A program made the translations under genes and the position numbers. A stretch of DNA of 64,000 bases. It comes from Leptasterias polaris. Taxonomy: Eukaryota; Echinodermata; Asteroidea; Forcipulatida; Asteriidae. Location: contig JAZGTN010000046.1 of assembly GCA_037783415.1 (NCBI GenBank), positions 4,160,501 to 4,224,500 of the forward strand, in the 5' to 3' direction. The number at the start of each line of letters is the position of its first letter. Position 1 is the stretch's first letter. Shown here piece by piece: positions 35,134 through 48,200 of the stretch. The notes beneath the pieces are model-generated. The model worked only from the letters and a program-made list of their open reading frames with translations, had not been told where the DNA came from and made no database searches.

Positions 35134-36745
35134 ATGCATGATTGCTTCCGATGGGGGCTTTGGTTGGAATGGTCGGAACTACTGAGGTGACATAGCTAGG
35201 ATGATAATAACTAAAGCCCGCATCTCGCCACAAGCCAATGATTCAAAGCCCATGGCTAGAGTTAGGACTTCTTCAAATACGAGCCGGCAAACTTGTTTAC
35301 CAACAAAGGGAGTAATGGTACACTGATTTGAAAAGAAACCATGGAACTTGACGCTCTGTGCGTGGTCGTATCTTCAATGACAACCAATCTGAGTGACTGA
35401 GTCATCCATGCAGATAATATTAAGACTTGCATGGAGTTACGCTTTTCGGCTACGGGCGTAATACCGAATCGCATTTTATGAATCTTTAACGAAAGCCAAT
35501 CGTATTACTCATTAGCGCCAACAAAAATATATGTCTAATTTGTTATTACGGATTCACTAATCACTATCTGTTTTTATGGATTCGCAATATGTTATTACTT
35601 ATTCACAATTCGTTAATACGGATTCATAATACGGATTCACAGTTTCTGTTATAATTTTGGATTCACAATCTGTTGGATTCACAATCTGTTAATTCCTACC
35701 AATTCGCAATGTGTTATTACGGATTCCAAATTCTTCATTACGGATTCACAATCAGTTATTGCAGATTCGTAAATGTGAATCTCTAATAACGGATTAGAAA
35801 TGTATTTGTTTTTGGAGCTAATGGGCTTTCGTATCTAGAATCTAGTATACATTGACATTTCATTATGGTTGCAGCTTTTGCGTACACTGCCGTGCAACTG
35901 TTAAGTATAAGTTATTAGTTTGATATAACAATAATAATAGTTTACTTATAATACGTACATCTCCGGAAACCGATCAAGGCGCATACAAAAAACAACAGAG
36001 CGCCGGCACGTTAAACCGGAGGTCGCTTGGTTCAAATCCAGCTCTAGTCAATTTTTCTTTGTTCAATCCAAAATCGAAAAAACAACAGAGTGACACAAAA
36101 GTTATGTTCCGACCAAGTGAAGAGAAAAACTAGCGAAACGAATGGGACTTCAATTCTCTCTTGACGATGTTCGAAGATGTTGTTTGACGTAGTGTGGCAC
36201 CTGGAACAAACGTCACCTGCAACGTTCGAGATCGCATATAGGCATTAAAATGATTTCCACTTGATAATCATCGTTTCAGTACAACTAGTCGAGAATCTAT
36301 TTTATCCCAGCCCGGTTCCTTTCAGAATCACAACTTCTCCCAATATGTTTGATTAATTCACAATGCGTTTCCCTTTAAAAGTACTCCGTTCATGCTCATA
36401 ACAGCCATCCAATGCGTCATATATCACTACTGAATAAAGTTGTTATGGAAATGAGGCCCTAAAACTATAGTCGGTGCGCCCGGTATGTAAAATCATGGAG
36501 CTAGTTGTTAAAAGTTTATAGTGAATCTCCAACACTAGAATGTGATCCACAAATCCAGCAGCCCGATTCCGGAGATATTTTTAAAATAGTACAATATTCC
36601 CCTTTCATATCCTTAAAGGCAGGTGTATTTTTGGTAATTGTTGTCAAAGACCATCCTCACTTGGTTTATCCCAACATTTAAAAAATGCTTAAAATAACAA
36701 ACCTGTGCTCAGTTTGGCTCAAATTGTCATCAAATTTGCAAGAAA
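35134..36745 (+). repeat. Direct repeat of about 1.6 kb, right copy (flanks nanos)
   Basis: Counterpart of 31485-33078. It begins 67 bp upstream of the nanos 5' UTR segment (in nanos orientation, it lies upstream of the gene). It contains the same minisatellite (35545-35800), the tRNA-like fragment (about 36000-36055) and leads into a complete foldback element. A 48-bp stretch (about 36366-36413, 'ttccctttaaaagtactcc') is absent from the left copy. Confidence 0.85.
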
Positions 36746-36988
36746 AAACACCCTTGAATTGTGTGCTTTCAAATGCCTGAGAAAAGGCATCATGCCTAAA
36801 GCTATCAGATTCAAATTTGTCGGTGAAAAAATATGTTTTTCTTAAAAACTAAATTACTTTAAATGGGGGGGTGTTTCTATAACAATGTTTTATAATACCA
36901 AAAGCTCAATTTCCAGTGCTGTTAACCAAGTAATAAGTTTGTATCCTTATTTATTTTTGGAGTAATAACCAAATGTATACCCCTTTAA
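36613..36988 (+). mobile_element. Foldback MITE, TTAAAGGCAGG family, complete
   Basis: Starts TTAAAGGCAGGTGTATTTTTGG and ends CCAAATGTATACCCCTTTAA. Internal landmarks include 'ttgtcaaagaccatcctcac', 'aaaataacaaacctgtg' and 'aaaaaacacccttg'. I associate this general layout with a very abundant non-autonomous family of sea-star genomes. No coding capacity. Confidence 0.8.
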
Positions 36989-38224
36989 CATTAAATTCTC
37001 TGAATTCAAATTAAAATCGTCTGCGTCATTTACAGAGTCTGTAGAATGCTTGCTCAATTGCTTCGTTCCGACCTCAAGTTTTTATGACAGAGAAAACACC
37101 ACCTTTGATAATACCAGGCGCCGTCTTACTCATTAACCCCTTTCAACAACATAAAAAGCTTACCGACTGTATTCACTCTGTCTATGAACACTGTCTGATG
37201 CCGATTTATGCTATGCTTTTTGTTGTAATAAGAAAGCTGAGCCATTTTGTCAACGCGCTGTTTTATGTCGTAAACATGAAGAGGGATTATTGGAACGAGT
37301 TTGTTAGCCACTGCAAGCAAATCTAACCTAACTGACTTGAGGTCAATAAACCAGGCAACCCATATTAAGAGGAGAAATGGCCGAATTTAGAACAAGTTCA
37401 TAATCACAGAAATGTATTAAATTTTAACGACACAATTCTTTAAAACACCATAGTTGTTATAGGACCATGCCAGTGTCATGAGGAAATCTGTTCCCCGGAG
37501 ATTCTGTACCCCTGTGAAATTAACATGATGGAGGTTGATTCAAAGGAGGGCGCTATCAAAGTATGAGAAGAAATTTGTACACAGTTCGCCGTATGGGTCG
37601 GGGGACACACAGAATCTCCGGGGGGGGGGGGGGGGGGGGGGGCGGGGACAGAATCTACTGCCACGCCGATGCCGTAGGTTTTGTTTTCTTCACAGTTCGC
37701 TCTATATTTTGGGGTTGGGGAGTGGGGACATTATCTCCTGTCAGCACGTTTGGAGGCCACATATTCAAATCCCGTTTTAGTCAATATTATTCTTTGTTTA
37801 CACACCCCAGAATTGTAATTAAAAATCACCCATTCACCCTTTTTTCACTTAATAAATTCTTTTGAAGTTATTGTCTAAATTGGATCGTCATTAAATTGGA
37901 ACACATATACGTACAAATCAACTAAGTTACCAGTATTGGTTGATCAACAGGCCTGGGCGACTAGAACAGTGCGACTAGTGTCAATGTCACGACTATTTGA
38001 AGTGCGCCTATTAGGGTAGTAAATTTGGCTGGTCGCCCATGCCTATTGATCAGCGCTCATCAATATTATTGTTTCAAAGCAGATTATGGTAGGCCCCTAT
38101 ATACAGTAATGTCGTTGGAAGAAATTGACAGTACCTTCTTAAACATTGTTAGGAGAAAAGAAACAGCAATTTAGACAACTAGCGGCCGCTATTATAAAAA
38201 ATAAAATAAATCATCCCTTTTTCA
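36989..38224. other. Gene-free DNA with long poly-G run
   Basis: Contains a 23-nt G homopolymer (37620-37642) and no recognised gene. Plus frames across the G run encode poly-Gly and are artefacts of base composition. Confidence 0.45.
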
Positions 38225-38800
38225 GTATGGGGTTCCTGAGTGTGCCCTAGCTAGCATTAAAAGGACGAATTTTGTGATGGGTGATATTAACGTTAATATT
38301 GTTTGGGATGAAATTACAATAAAAAGGTTTTATTAACTTCAACCGCTAACCGAATTTCACTAGCTCTTTTATAGGCTGGTTATAATGGTTACATTATGAT
38401 ATTGTTTTTAGTACATTACAATATTAACTAATATAGCTGTTCAATGAGGTTCCTGTGTGTTAAATTGGTGTAATATTAATATTAATATTGTTTTGAGAGT
38501 AAATTACAATAAAACAGTTTATTAACTTCAGCTGCTAACCGAAATTAATTTTTTATTTTTTTATTTTTTATTTTATGAACGGTAGGCCTAGCCTATGGTT
38601 ACATTTATTGTTTTTATCCAGTACATTAAAACATATATTTGAATACACTGAGGCTCCTGCGTGTGCCCTAGCTAGTGGTGTTGTGTGACGAATTTTAATT
38701 AATTGGTTAATCAATAATATTAAAATTATTATTGTTTTCAGTAAATTACAATATAACAGTTTTATTGCATAAATGGCTGAAGTCAGTGCATTTTGTCTAC
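38225..38800 (+). repeat. Degenerate tandem repeat, roughly 200-bp unit
   Basis: 'gtgtgccctagctag', 'ggacgaatttt', 'taatattaa.attgtttt' and 'aaattacaataaaa.ggttttattaac' recur two to three times in the same order. Old, diverged array just upstream of the transporter gene. Confidence 0.6.
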
Positions 38801-39130
38801 AGTTCACGATTTTAGTTCTGTTAGAGGAAAAGGAAGGGACAAAACCCGATGATTATTAACAAGGAGAAAAAAATAACTGTAAAAAAGAAGAAGTCCCATT
38901 TATGCTGAGTTTTTGTGATATGCTTTTGCAATTAGAGAAAACGCAAAATGACTGTACCGTCATTTGTGTGCCCGCAGTTTTGGTTGATCTGCTGGAGTGA
39001 AGCAGACGACTCGAAAAACGTCTATATCAAACTCGTCACCAGAATTAACAATTTTTAAGGTGTTCGCTCGTCCCCGTTATTTTATTGCTTGTTGGCAATG
39101 TACACAATGGGTTTATGACACGTTAACAAC

Positions 39131-39258
39131 ATGGCGGCGGACAGTGGAACAGATGGTGCTGAGCCGACCCGGCTTTCCCGTATTCTCGCTGCACTTTTCT
39201 ACGGTGTCACTTCATTCTCCATTGTCATGATAAATAAAAACATTCTGACGAATTACAA
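39131..39258 (+). CDS. SLC35D-like exon 1
   Basis: Encodes a short acidic cytosolic N-terminus ([12 protein letters not shown]) and the first membrane segment, ending within Lys of NYK (phase 2). Donor gtaagt. Confidence 0.92.
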
Positions 39259-42200
39259 GTAAGTAAAATAAGATTTCATGCTGGAGTTAACGTGTTTAGT
39301 CGTTAGGTTTATTGTTGGCGTTACTGACTGAAGAAGTCACTCAATTAATAACAACAAATCGATATGAACAAGCAACAACACCCACTCATAATAGGGAGGA
39401 CGGCACTTTTTGCATTTTTTTTTATTTCACTGACAAGTTTTATATCATTGGAAAGCTTACAACCTCAGGATCACAATGGTGGTAAAATTATTTTCATAGC
39501 TTCTTCTGGTGAGGAGTTACAGCAATTTTAATGCAAATTTTTAGGGGGTATTTTTCTGCCGTCGTTTTTCACTTTGACCCCGAATTGTTTATAAAGCAAT
39601 TACTTGTGTATTTTCCAAAAAAAACATGCTAGATCTTGTACCAACAGACAGAGCAGGAAGTATCAAATACAGTGCTTTTTACATTAGCCTCACATCTGTT
39701 CCATAGGTGGAGTTACAGGCTTTACAAGATCAAGAAATGTTTGGTAGGGTTTTCAACATTATTATGCAACTTACCAATTACTGTACTAATATTTGCAGGT
39801 CTCCCTCTGAGTAGTCCTTCAGAAGCTGGTAGGAATAGATAATGTCATCATCCTCGTATATGATGTTGTACCAGTCTGGATACCCGGGGACCTTGAATTG
39901 AACATGAGGCAGATGTATGAGCAACACCATACAAGGAAGATTTGTCTGACCAAAACATGGTTTCAATGTGGCAATTTTAAAGTTGTAATTAAACAAACAG
40001 CTCAAAAATAATTTTGTTTTGTAAACGTGTGAGTTCAACAAATGATTTTATGTGATTTTTTGCATGCAAACAATGTATGCAAAAGTCTGTAAGAAAAGTT
40101 ATTAGCCTACATAAAACATGATGAATGAATGCGTTTGTAATAAATGGCAGTGTTTAGGATCCAACAATACTCTCTCAATAATCATGTACCTGATTAGTGT
40201 AACATCAAATTTTTTTTTTTTTTGAAATATAAAAAAAGGCATGCAACATGTTTACATCATCTGTATAGAAAAATGTGAAAAACATTACTGCCAAATGGCA
40301 GAAACAACAGGTGGTATGCAGTGATGTGCAGTGATGAATACTTATACCTGATGACTGATCGTGTTCATCAACAATGAAGGTGGCAAAGATCAACAACATG
40401 ATTTAGTAGTCGAACATGTTTCGATTACAACATTTCCAACCTGAGATATAACTTTTCCTGTAAACCACTTGCTTTCTTCTCCAGATACAAACTTGTGGTG
40501 AACACGCTTTCCAACAAGTAGGGGAGCTTGATCATCTGCTGGTTTAGCAGTCTGGGAGCCTTCAAAGGTGAATGAGTGTCGTATTAACTTCTTCAAGTTG
40601 TCTGCAAGTTGATTACTGTCAAGGGCAATTCTTCTCTTTGTTGGGACTTGGAGTGATGAGAATGAATACACATCTTTCAGGGAAAGATCTGTTGGCTTTT
40701 GTTGTAACACTTTTTGCCTGAAAGTGAGCTGAGCTTTGAGAGCCTTTTTTTTTTCCGTTGTCTTATCCAGTCTCTCCAGAGATTCATCTACCTGCTGTTC
40801 ACTTTGCCACAATCCCCAAAAAATTATGTCTGCTGTCTGCTGCTCTTTCTTGTGCAGTCGTCTTACTTCTGCTGCTTCCACTTGTTTTATTTTTTCAGCT
40901 ATGGCAGCCCTTCTTACTTGTTGAATTGCAAGCTGCCTTGTCTTGAAAGCCTCACGAACATGCACGACAGATTTCCTACACTCCGAGAAGAGACGCTGCT
41001 TTTCTGCCGGAGACTTAGCTTCTAACCATACCATCGTCTTGTTATGGGTAAACATTATGTAAGCTTCACTGGCTATTGTTGTGATGCTTGGCTTTTCTCG
41101 CAGCAAACGATCAAGGTGACCGAAAATACTTTCAGCAAATTTGTTGTGTTTTGGCAAACCAATAGTCTTCTCTCTTATATCAGGGGTAACTTCATACCAC
41201 TTCCCTCCCTCTAAGTGGTCACTGAATATCCGCTGCAGTAATCTTGCCATTGCTGGCAGCATGCTGTGAAGGATAACTGTTACTTGGTCATCATGTATGC
41301 ACGGCTTCATGAGCATCTTGTAAATTGTATCTTTTTCCAGTTGGTTACTACTGGAAAACGAAAGCTTAAGGTCACCATGTAAGAAGTCCTCCAGACGATT
41401 GCTTGCCATAAGTAGAAAGTCAATGACCTCTTGATATCTGATGCCGATGTCCATAAGGTGTATGCTACTGTCTTCGATAGAAGCCCAGAGTGGTACTGTC
41501 ACAAGATAGGAAATCAGTCCAAGTGCCTTGCATCCTGCAAGGTATTCTTTAACCTGCAAGTCAAATTGAACAGACTTAAGCAATTTGTTTGTTGCATTGG
41601 TTTCCAGAAATGTTGCTAAGTGGCCATGCAAGTAGAAAGTACTAGCAGCATTCTTAAAGAGTATATTAAATCGGTTTCCTCGGAAAGGCTCTATGGGAAG
41701 TCTGATGAAACCTTCAGCTTTTAACACTGGCCTGAAATATTCCAAGAAGGAACCATGACACCCAGACTTTTCATCACCTCCTTCTGCAATAGCTTTACAC
41801 ACACTCCTAATTAGTCGTGTTGCTCCAGCCTCTGACTTTCGGAAGGACTTGTCAAAAATAGGTGCTTCCTTCCCAAAGAATCCATCTTCTGTTTGAAACA
41901 GCGATGCAGAGGCAACTTCTGCCAAGTGGACGAGAGCATGGAGGCCGCAGAAAAAATTACACAGTTTACCAACGGATAATCTCTCTGCATTCGTAAGTGT
42001 TTCATAATTCTCAACTGTCTGAAGCAGAACATCTCGCCGATAATCCTCCAACAGTTCATTGAATTTTTTCTGTGTGCTGGCCCTGTCTGACATAGTACAG
42101 GAAATGTTAAGCAAAATCTTTTTTGATATTTCACATGTTGAAGCCTTTGACATGTCATCAATGTCACGAAGAATCTGCTGAAATGTGTTGGGCACATCTT

Positions 42201-45200
42201 GTCCTGACTTTGAAGTTATATCCCTTAAACCTAGCACATATAATCTTCCATCAGCATCGCTCAAGTGGAATCCTTCAAACTTTCTCCCAAACTTTGACGT
42301 CTCATCGCTAAGTAGTCCCAAATTTGATTTTTGGGGTAACTCTTCAGCAAGCTGTTTCTGGGCCAAGAGGAGTCTCATAATGTTCCAGTCCTTAATACTT
42401 GACTTACTTGGGAGTTGAGTTGTCTTCCCTGCCAACTTCAACACACTTTCAATCACAGCAGCAATCTGTCCTGTTGGCACATTGTGATTCAGAAGACTAA
42501 ACACACATTCCTTCATCTCCTGTGTGTATACGCCAGCATCGTCCTTTGATTTTACCTCATCTGTAATCATTTGTCGTAGCCAATCATTTTCAGCTATTAC
42601 ATCATCATTAGAAGTTTGCTTCACTTGAAGTTCTTCATCGAGATTTGTTTCTATTTCTGTATGTTTTTCAGCCATCTGTTCTGCCTTTTTTTCAAGCTTC
42701 ATTATTTTGGATTTGAGGTGTTTGATCTTGGCGCCTTTTCTTTTCAGCTCGCTGGTTTTTTTGGCAAGCTTTACATTAAGCTCTTCAACTAACTTCGGTG
42801 TGTCAGCTTTTGTGACTTTAGTTTTACCTATTTTGAGTCGATGACCTACATGCAGCATGTCAATTCGCTGTTGAGCAATGCTTGATGGACCAGCTATTGG
42901 CTGTGATGGTTGAGGTCTCGCTGAAGCTAAAGGGAATACAAAATCTTCTTCCAAAAATGCTTCAATGATTGTCTTTTGACAATCTCGGTGTTTACTTTTG
43001 ATAAGTTTGTTATACTGATTTACTACCGCCTTTAACCTCCAGTGATAAGCCGGTTTTGTTGGGGCATGTGAGGGGTCTGTGAGGAGTGGCTGGTGTTCTG
43101 CAATTATATAAGACAGACAAGCCTGCATTCCCAATGACTGATATTGGTCGATAACATCCTTTTTCTTCATGCTGAAGAATTAAAATCAACTAACAGGGGA
43201 AAGGAAAATGTCAGTACAGTGTTCTTGTTTTAGTTAATTATCACAATCACTTTCATCAACTTCTGACATATATGACAGTGAAGTGAGACTTGAGTGCAGA
43301 AATTCTTCGTCAAATCTGTGGTACAATGCACTTCTACGGGTTTTATTGGTCCATCTCATCTCATGGAAAATCGTTTCACATAGTTCAATGGCATCACTGC
43401 TTTTTGTGATCTGTGATAAAATCTTGTCAATCAAGTTATTGACAAAAAGCCAGTCTTCGGGCAAATTTGACGATATTACTTCTATCAAAGTAGATATAAG
43501 GTCTCGTGCCTCCTTTTGATGTTGTTTTTTATTTTTTATTTTAAGTCTTGTGGTAAGAGCAAAGACCACCAGGTCGGTTTTGCTTGGAATTGAATTAGTA
43601 CTAGTAGGATGCAAATTAAGAAAGTGGTCCCTGACCTTTTTAACTTTAGCTGTGGTTGTGTTCATTCTTTCTGATCACCTGATCCGACCTATCACTGTAT
43701 CAAAAACAAAATTTAGTTTAACCAAAATAGAATTAAAAAATTAGCATATGGATAATGCATGAAAGTACATGTACCATTGTATCTGTTTTGCCTACTATTT
43801 ACACAAAATGTATTTGTTCTATCACACAAAATATGCAGTTATATGATAGTTAATACAAACAGTATACACAAACCATGCATACTAAAATAAAAAATATAGT
43901 CATGTGCATTTAATCTGATTTTTCAATAATCATGTTAATGAACTTCTCTTCAGAAACTTTTTCAAAATTTATTTCAATTTTTGGGCGCTCATGAAAATAA
44001 AGTGCGCGTGGCCAAAAACAAAATTTACCGGTATCATCATTTTGAATCATTTTCTAAAAAACCTTGGCGGTAAAATGCGAAATAAAAATATTAAAAAATT
44101 ATGCTCCCATTAGCTTGGGAATACTTCAAACTTCCCTAAAATCAACCTTTCCAGCCCCCTCGACACCATTTCAACCCAGTTTTCCTTGAGAAAAGCTCAA
44201 GTTCTAAGAAAAAAAAAGGTTTTTGATTCACAATTTCTCAATAAAAATCAATTTTCTTACCTTAAAAACGCACAAAAATCAACAAGTTTGGCACCATCAG
44301 AAAGCTTATTTCATTCTCTGCACAAATCTCGGAGTAAAAACACGTATGAACCAAGCTCTCTCTCAAAAAAAGACTAAAAACGAGAATACAGATCACGTGT
44401 TCAAAAACCAAAATGGCCCCGTCCATGATGAAAGACTCTCTCGGAAAAAAAAAGTTCACCGATTAAATTTTCCTTCAAATTAAACGTAAGTTTCAAATTA
44501 AATTGCATTTCTTTAATAAACAGGTTTCTCTCTTCATTTGGGTGAAATTTCTTGGACTTTAGTGCAGTATTTATACTAGAAATAAAAGATTAAAAAAAAA
44601 ATTTAAAGTGTGGTGACAGATAGGAAGGCGAAAAATGGCCCTACCACTGGCCTCCCTACTCATAAACAATGCTAACACCTGGCATAGCATATATATAGAG
44701 TACGTATGGACAGAACACACTGAGTGAGTGCTGAGTGCATGCTGTGTGATGATTGACGCTGACAGTGACACTGACGGTAGTGTCCACTGTCACAGTGTCA
44801 GTGTGTGTCACCCGTGCACTGCCAGTGCCAGTGCAAGTGAAGTTGCGAAGTTCTCTACCATTATTAGTATTTACCAACCATGTATCTGTATCTGTATCTG
44901 TATTGTTGAGCCGGCAAAAAAATGTCTAAAGACACATCACACCAGCTTTGTTTTACTGAGTCAGTGGTGGTGGCGAGTCACTGAGTGCATTGATTCAGGA
45001 CTGTCATTGTGAGTGGGGAGTCTACCACGAGAGCCCAACTACTAAACTAGTCAGAACACTACAGACTACAGAGGCTAGTTTCTTAAATTCTAGAAACTAT
45101 TTATTAAAGGCTCCTCGGTGAGCCTTAATAAATAATAGGGGTCAAACATTTTGGGCCTCCATAACGCTAACGTTTTCAAATTAAAATGGTCATAAGATAG

Positions 45201-48200
45201 AAAACAATTTCTGGTCTTTAGTAGCCAGCAATAACTTCAGTTTCCTTTGTACTACTACTAGTACAGTCATTTGACCAGTTCGGGATCATTGACCAGTTCG
45301 GGATCACTTCAACTTTGCAATAACCAAATAATTACATTACTTCTCACATTACCAATTTCTGTTGATACATATGAAGAATAACATCCATTTAACCAACAAA
45401 CCCAAAATAAGGTGCCAAACATCATTGGCAAATAAATTATGGCCATTTTCCTGAAGTTTGTCTGCGAAATTGATCATTATTTTGTTTTAAAATGTTGGTT
45501 GAAAAACGCTGTTAAAACTTCTCACCATCAGAATTGGAACGCCAGGGCAAAAAACCTTTATGTAAAATGTTAAGAATGTGTAACAAATGTTTCCTGTAAA
45601 TACTGAGCAGTCGTCTTGTTTTTTTGAGAAGACAAAAATACCCAAATCGTCTTTGGGGGGGGCATTGTACTCTTGACCAGTTCGGGATCACTCAACATCT
45701 CATTGCATCAAATGGTGCCGCACTAACTTACTAAGTGAGGTAAAATCATACTGCTGCAGTAGAAAGTTTATCTATTGCTTTTGAGATACATTACTTCAAC
45801 AAATTCTTGTAGATTTTATTTTTTTTTGGGGAAAATGAAACTTGGAGGGGTCAATAATGCTTTTAGATGCGCTTCACTTTTACATTCTCCTTTGCTGTTG
45901 TTTTGTGTTTTTGTCGCTGGGTTTTTGCGCTGCTGTTGAAGACACTTCCATGACATTCACTTAAGATGGGGAAGTCCAAGTCCATGCCAACACACTTCTG
46001 AAGTTTCGTGTCCTTGAGAGACAGTTTTATGAATGGGAGTATGGGTTTGCAATTAAAGGGCACATTACTGATTCAGAATAGATTCAACTGATCCTGAACT
46101 GGTCAAACAGGTGACGATACTTTTCTCAAAGCCTCTTCAAAAGTACTAATCTTTTTTTGTCAGTGACTACTTGGTGAGTTTTATGACATGTTTAGGTAAA
46201 CTGATCAACTTTTTTGTTTGAGATTTCAAAGAGATTGCAGCAAAAAACAACGTGAATTCAAAAAGTGATCCAGAACTGGTCAAACGACTGTACTACTTAA
46301 CTAAACACCCCAAAATTCCCCAACACACTGTACATACATTCACAAGACACAATGCTTGTGAGACCTTTTTGCCAAGTTACATATAAATGCAAAAACATCT
46401 TCAAAAAATGAAATTTCCTACGGAAATTGAAAAGGAGGGATGGTAAACAAGCGTCAAAGTGCTTTGTCAGATTGAAATAAGCATTGAGTTTGGGGAAAAA
46501 CTTTCCCATACAGTTGCTAGTGCTTGTCACTTAGGAGGATCCCTTGGTTTCATTACCAGAAAGGTATAATACTATTATTATTAATTTAATAATAATAATA
46601 ATAATAATAATAATATGGATTTATATCGCGCTTTATCACACCCAAGGGCGTCTCAAAGCGCTTCTTAACATTATTACCCCTGGTCACCGGGCCATTTATT
46701 TCATTCCTTAAACCATCTCAGCTCCCTGGGGAGTATACAGCCTGTGCTGCAATATATGCGCTACTAAGCTAAATCAATCACAAGAACCATCTCTGCCCTC
46801 ACAGGTACCCATTTTACCCCTGGGTGGAGAGAAGCAATTATAGTTAAGTGTCTTGCTCAGGGACACAAGTGTCACGACCAGGACTCGAACCCACACTCTG
46901 CTGAACAGAAACACAAGAGCTTGAGTTCGGTGCTCTTAACCACTCGGCCACGACACTCCACTGTTGGTTGGAGGTCAAACTGATATAATGATTGAGAAAG
47001 TAGTGGTCATATTAATATTATAAATGGCATTTTCCCCTGTTCGAGTTTCAAATTAACATAAAGCTACTTTGATGATTAAAACTATCATTTTAGGCCATGT
47101 ATGAAAAACTTGTGGTTTAGCAGACTTCCTTTTCATGTTGTGCAGTTCAGGATTGGGTTTTGTCCTCGTTTTTGTTGTTGTTCTCTTTCCCTGATGAGTT
47201 TCCCTTTGTATTAAAATGTGGAGTAACCATTTTGTTCTCTCTTTTTCCTTCAATCTCAGATTTCCCTCCTTCCAGCTTCTTGGACTTGGACAGGTATGTA
47301 TTCTTCATTGAGCACATTATGTAAATGACATTAATGTACATGTACAAGGTGGGTCCTACTAAATACCGTCAACTCACCGTCAACACGAACGGTACAGTCA
47401 ACACGCCGTCAACACCTCCAATATCCATTTTAAATCGACAAAAGAGGCATAGAACGGGCAAAGTATGGGCTAAAAGAGAATATACATTGGTTTGAGGTTA
47501 CATTTCTTTTATGAAAATTGGGTTTATTTCACGCGAAAAAAATTATCTCCAAGCAGCATAGCCGTTGGCCGCCATCTTGCCTTCTCACGGAGGTTGGACT
47601 GTACCATTCATGTATGGGTGTGCAAGTAATGCAATTATCATGCCAACAGAGGACGCTTTGCTGCAGCTGATGGCTGGGTGGTAACGACCGACCTCTATTG
47701 GTGTATTGTGTAATATTATCGCCCCTTTAGCGTAATGGTATGGTCCAAGCTACGTGAGAAGGCAAGATGGCGGCCAACGGCTAAAAAAAAAAGAAATTGC
47801 AAGAAATAAACCCAATTTTCATGAAAGAAATGTAACCTCAAACCAATGTATATTCTCTTTTAGCCCATAGCCTACTTTACAGTTCTATGCCTCTTTTGTC
47901 GATTTAAAATGTATATTGGAGGTGTTAACGGCGTGTTGACAGTAACGTGCGTGTTGACGGTGAGTTGACGGTATTTAGTAGGACCGTACAAGGTCACTGT
48001 TATTTTAGGGTTACATGATCTATAGACCATGTTACATTTGTTAACAGAGTAGTGACCTTGTACACTCTAATGCATTTCCTGACAGGCAAGATACTACACA
48101 GGCCATATGGGAAAGTTCACATTTTGTGTCATAATTTTCACACAAATTCAAGAGTAAAAAAACAACAGCTGTACAGCTTTTGAGATGTCCCCCCTTTCTT

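Noticed and set aside
31485..36745. Direct repeats as LTRs of a retrotransposon carrying nanos
   Set aside because: No primer-binding site, no gag/pol between them, no target duplication. The repeats contain a minisatellite and a piece of MITE, and the right one continues past the left one's end.
39395..39572. Possible small TIR element (gacggca ... tgccgtc)
   Set aside because: Only 7 bp pair confidently and the flanks show no target duplication.
47053..47347. Lys/Thr-rich minus frames
   Set aside because: Shadow of the polypyrimidine-rich region upstream of transporter exon 2, on the wrong strand.
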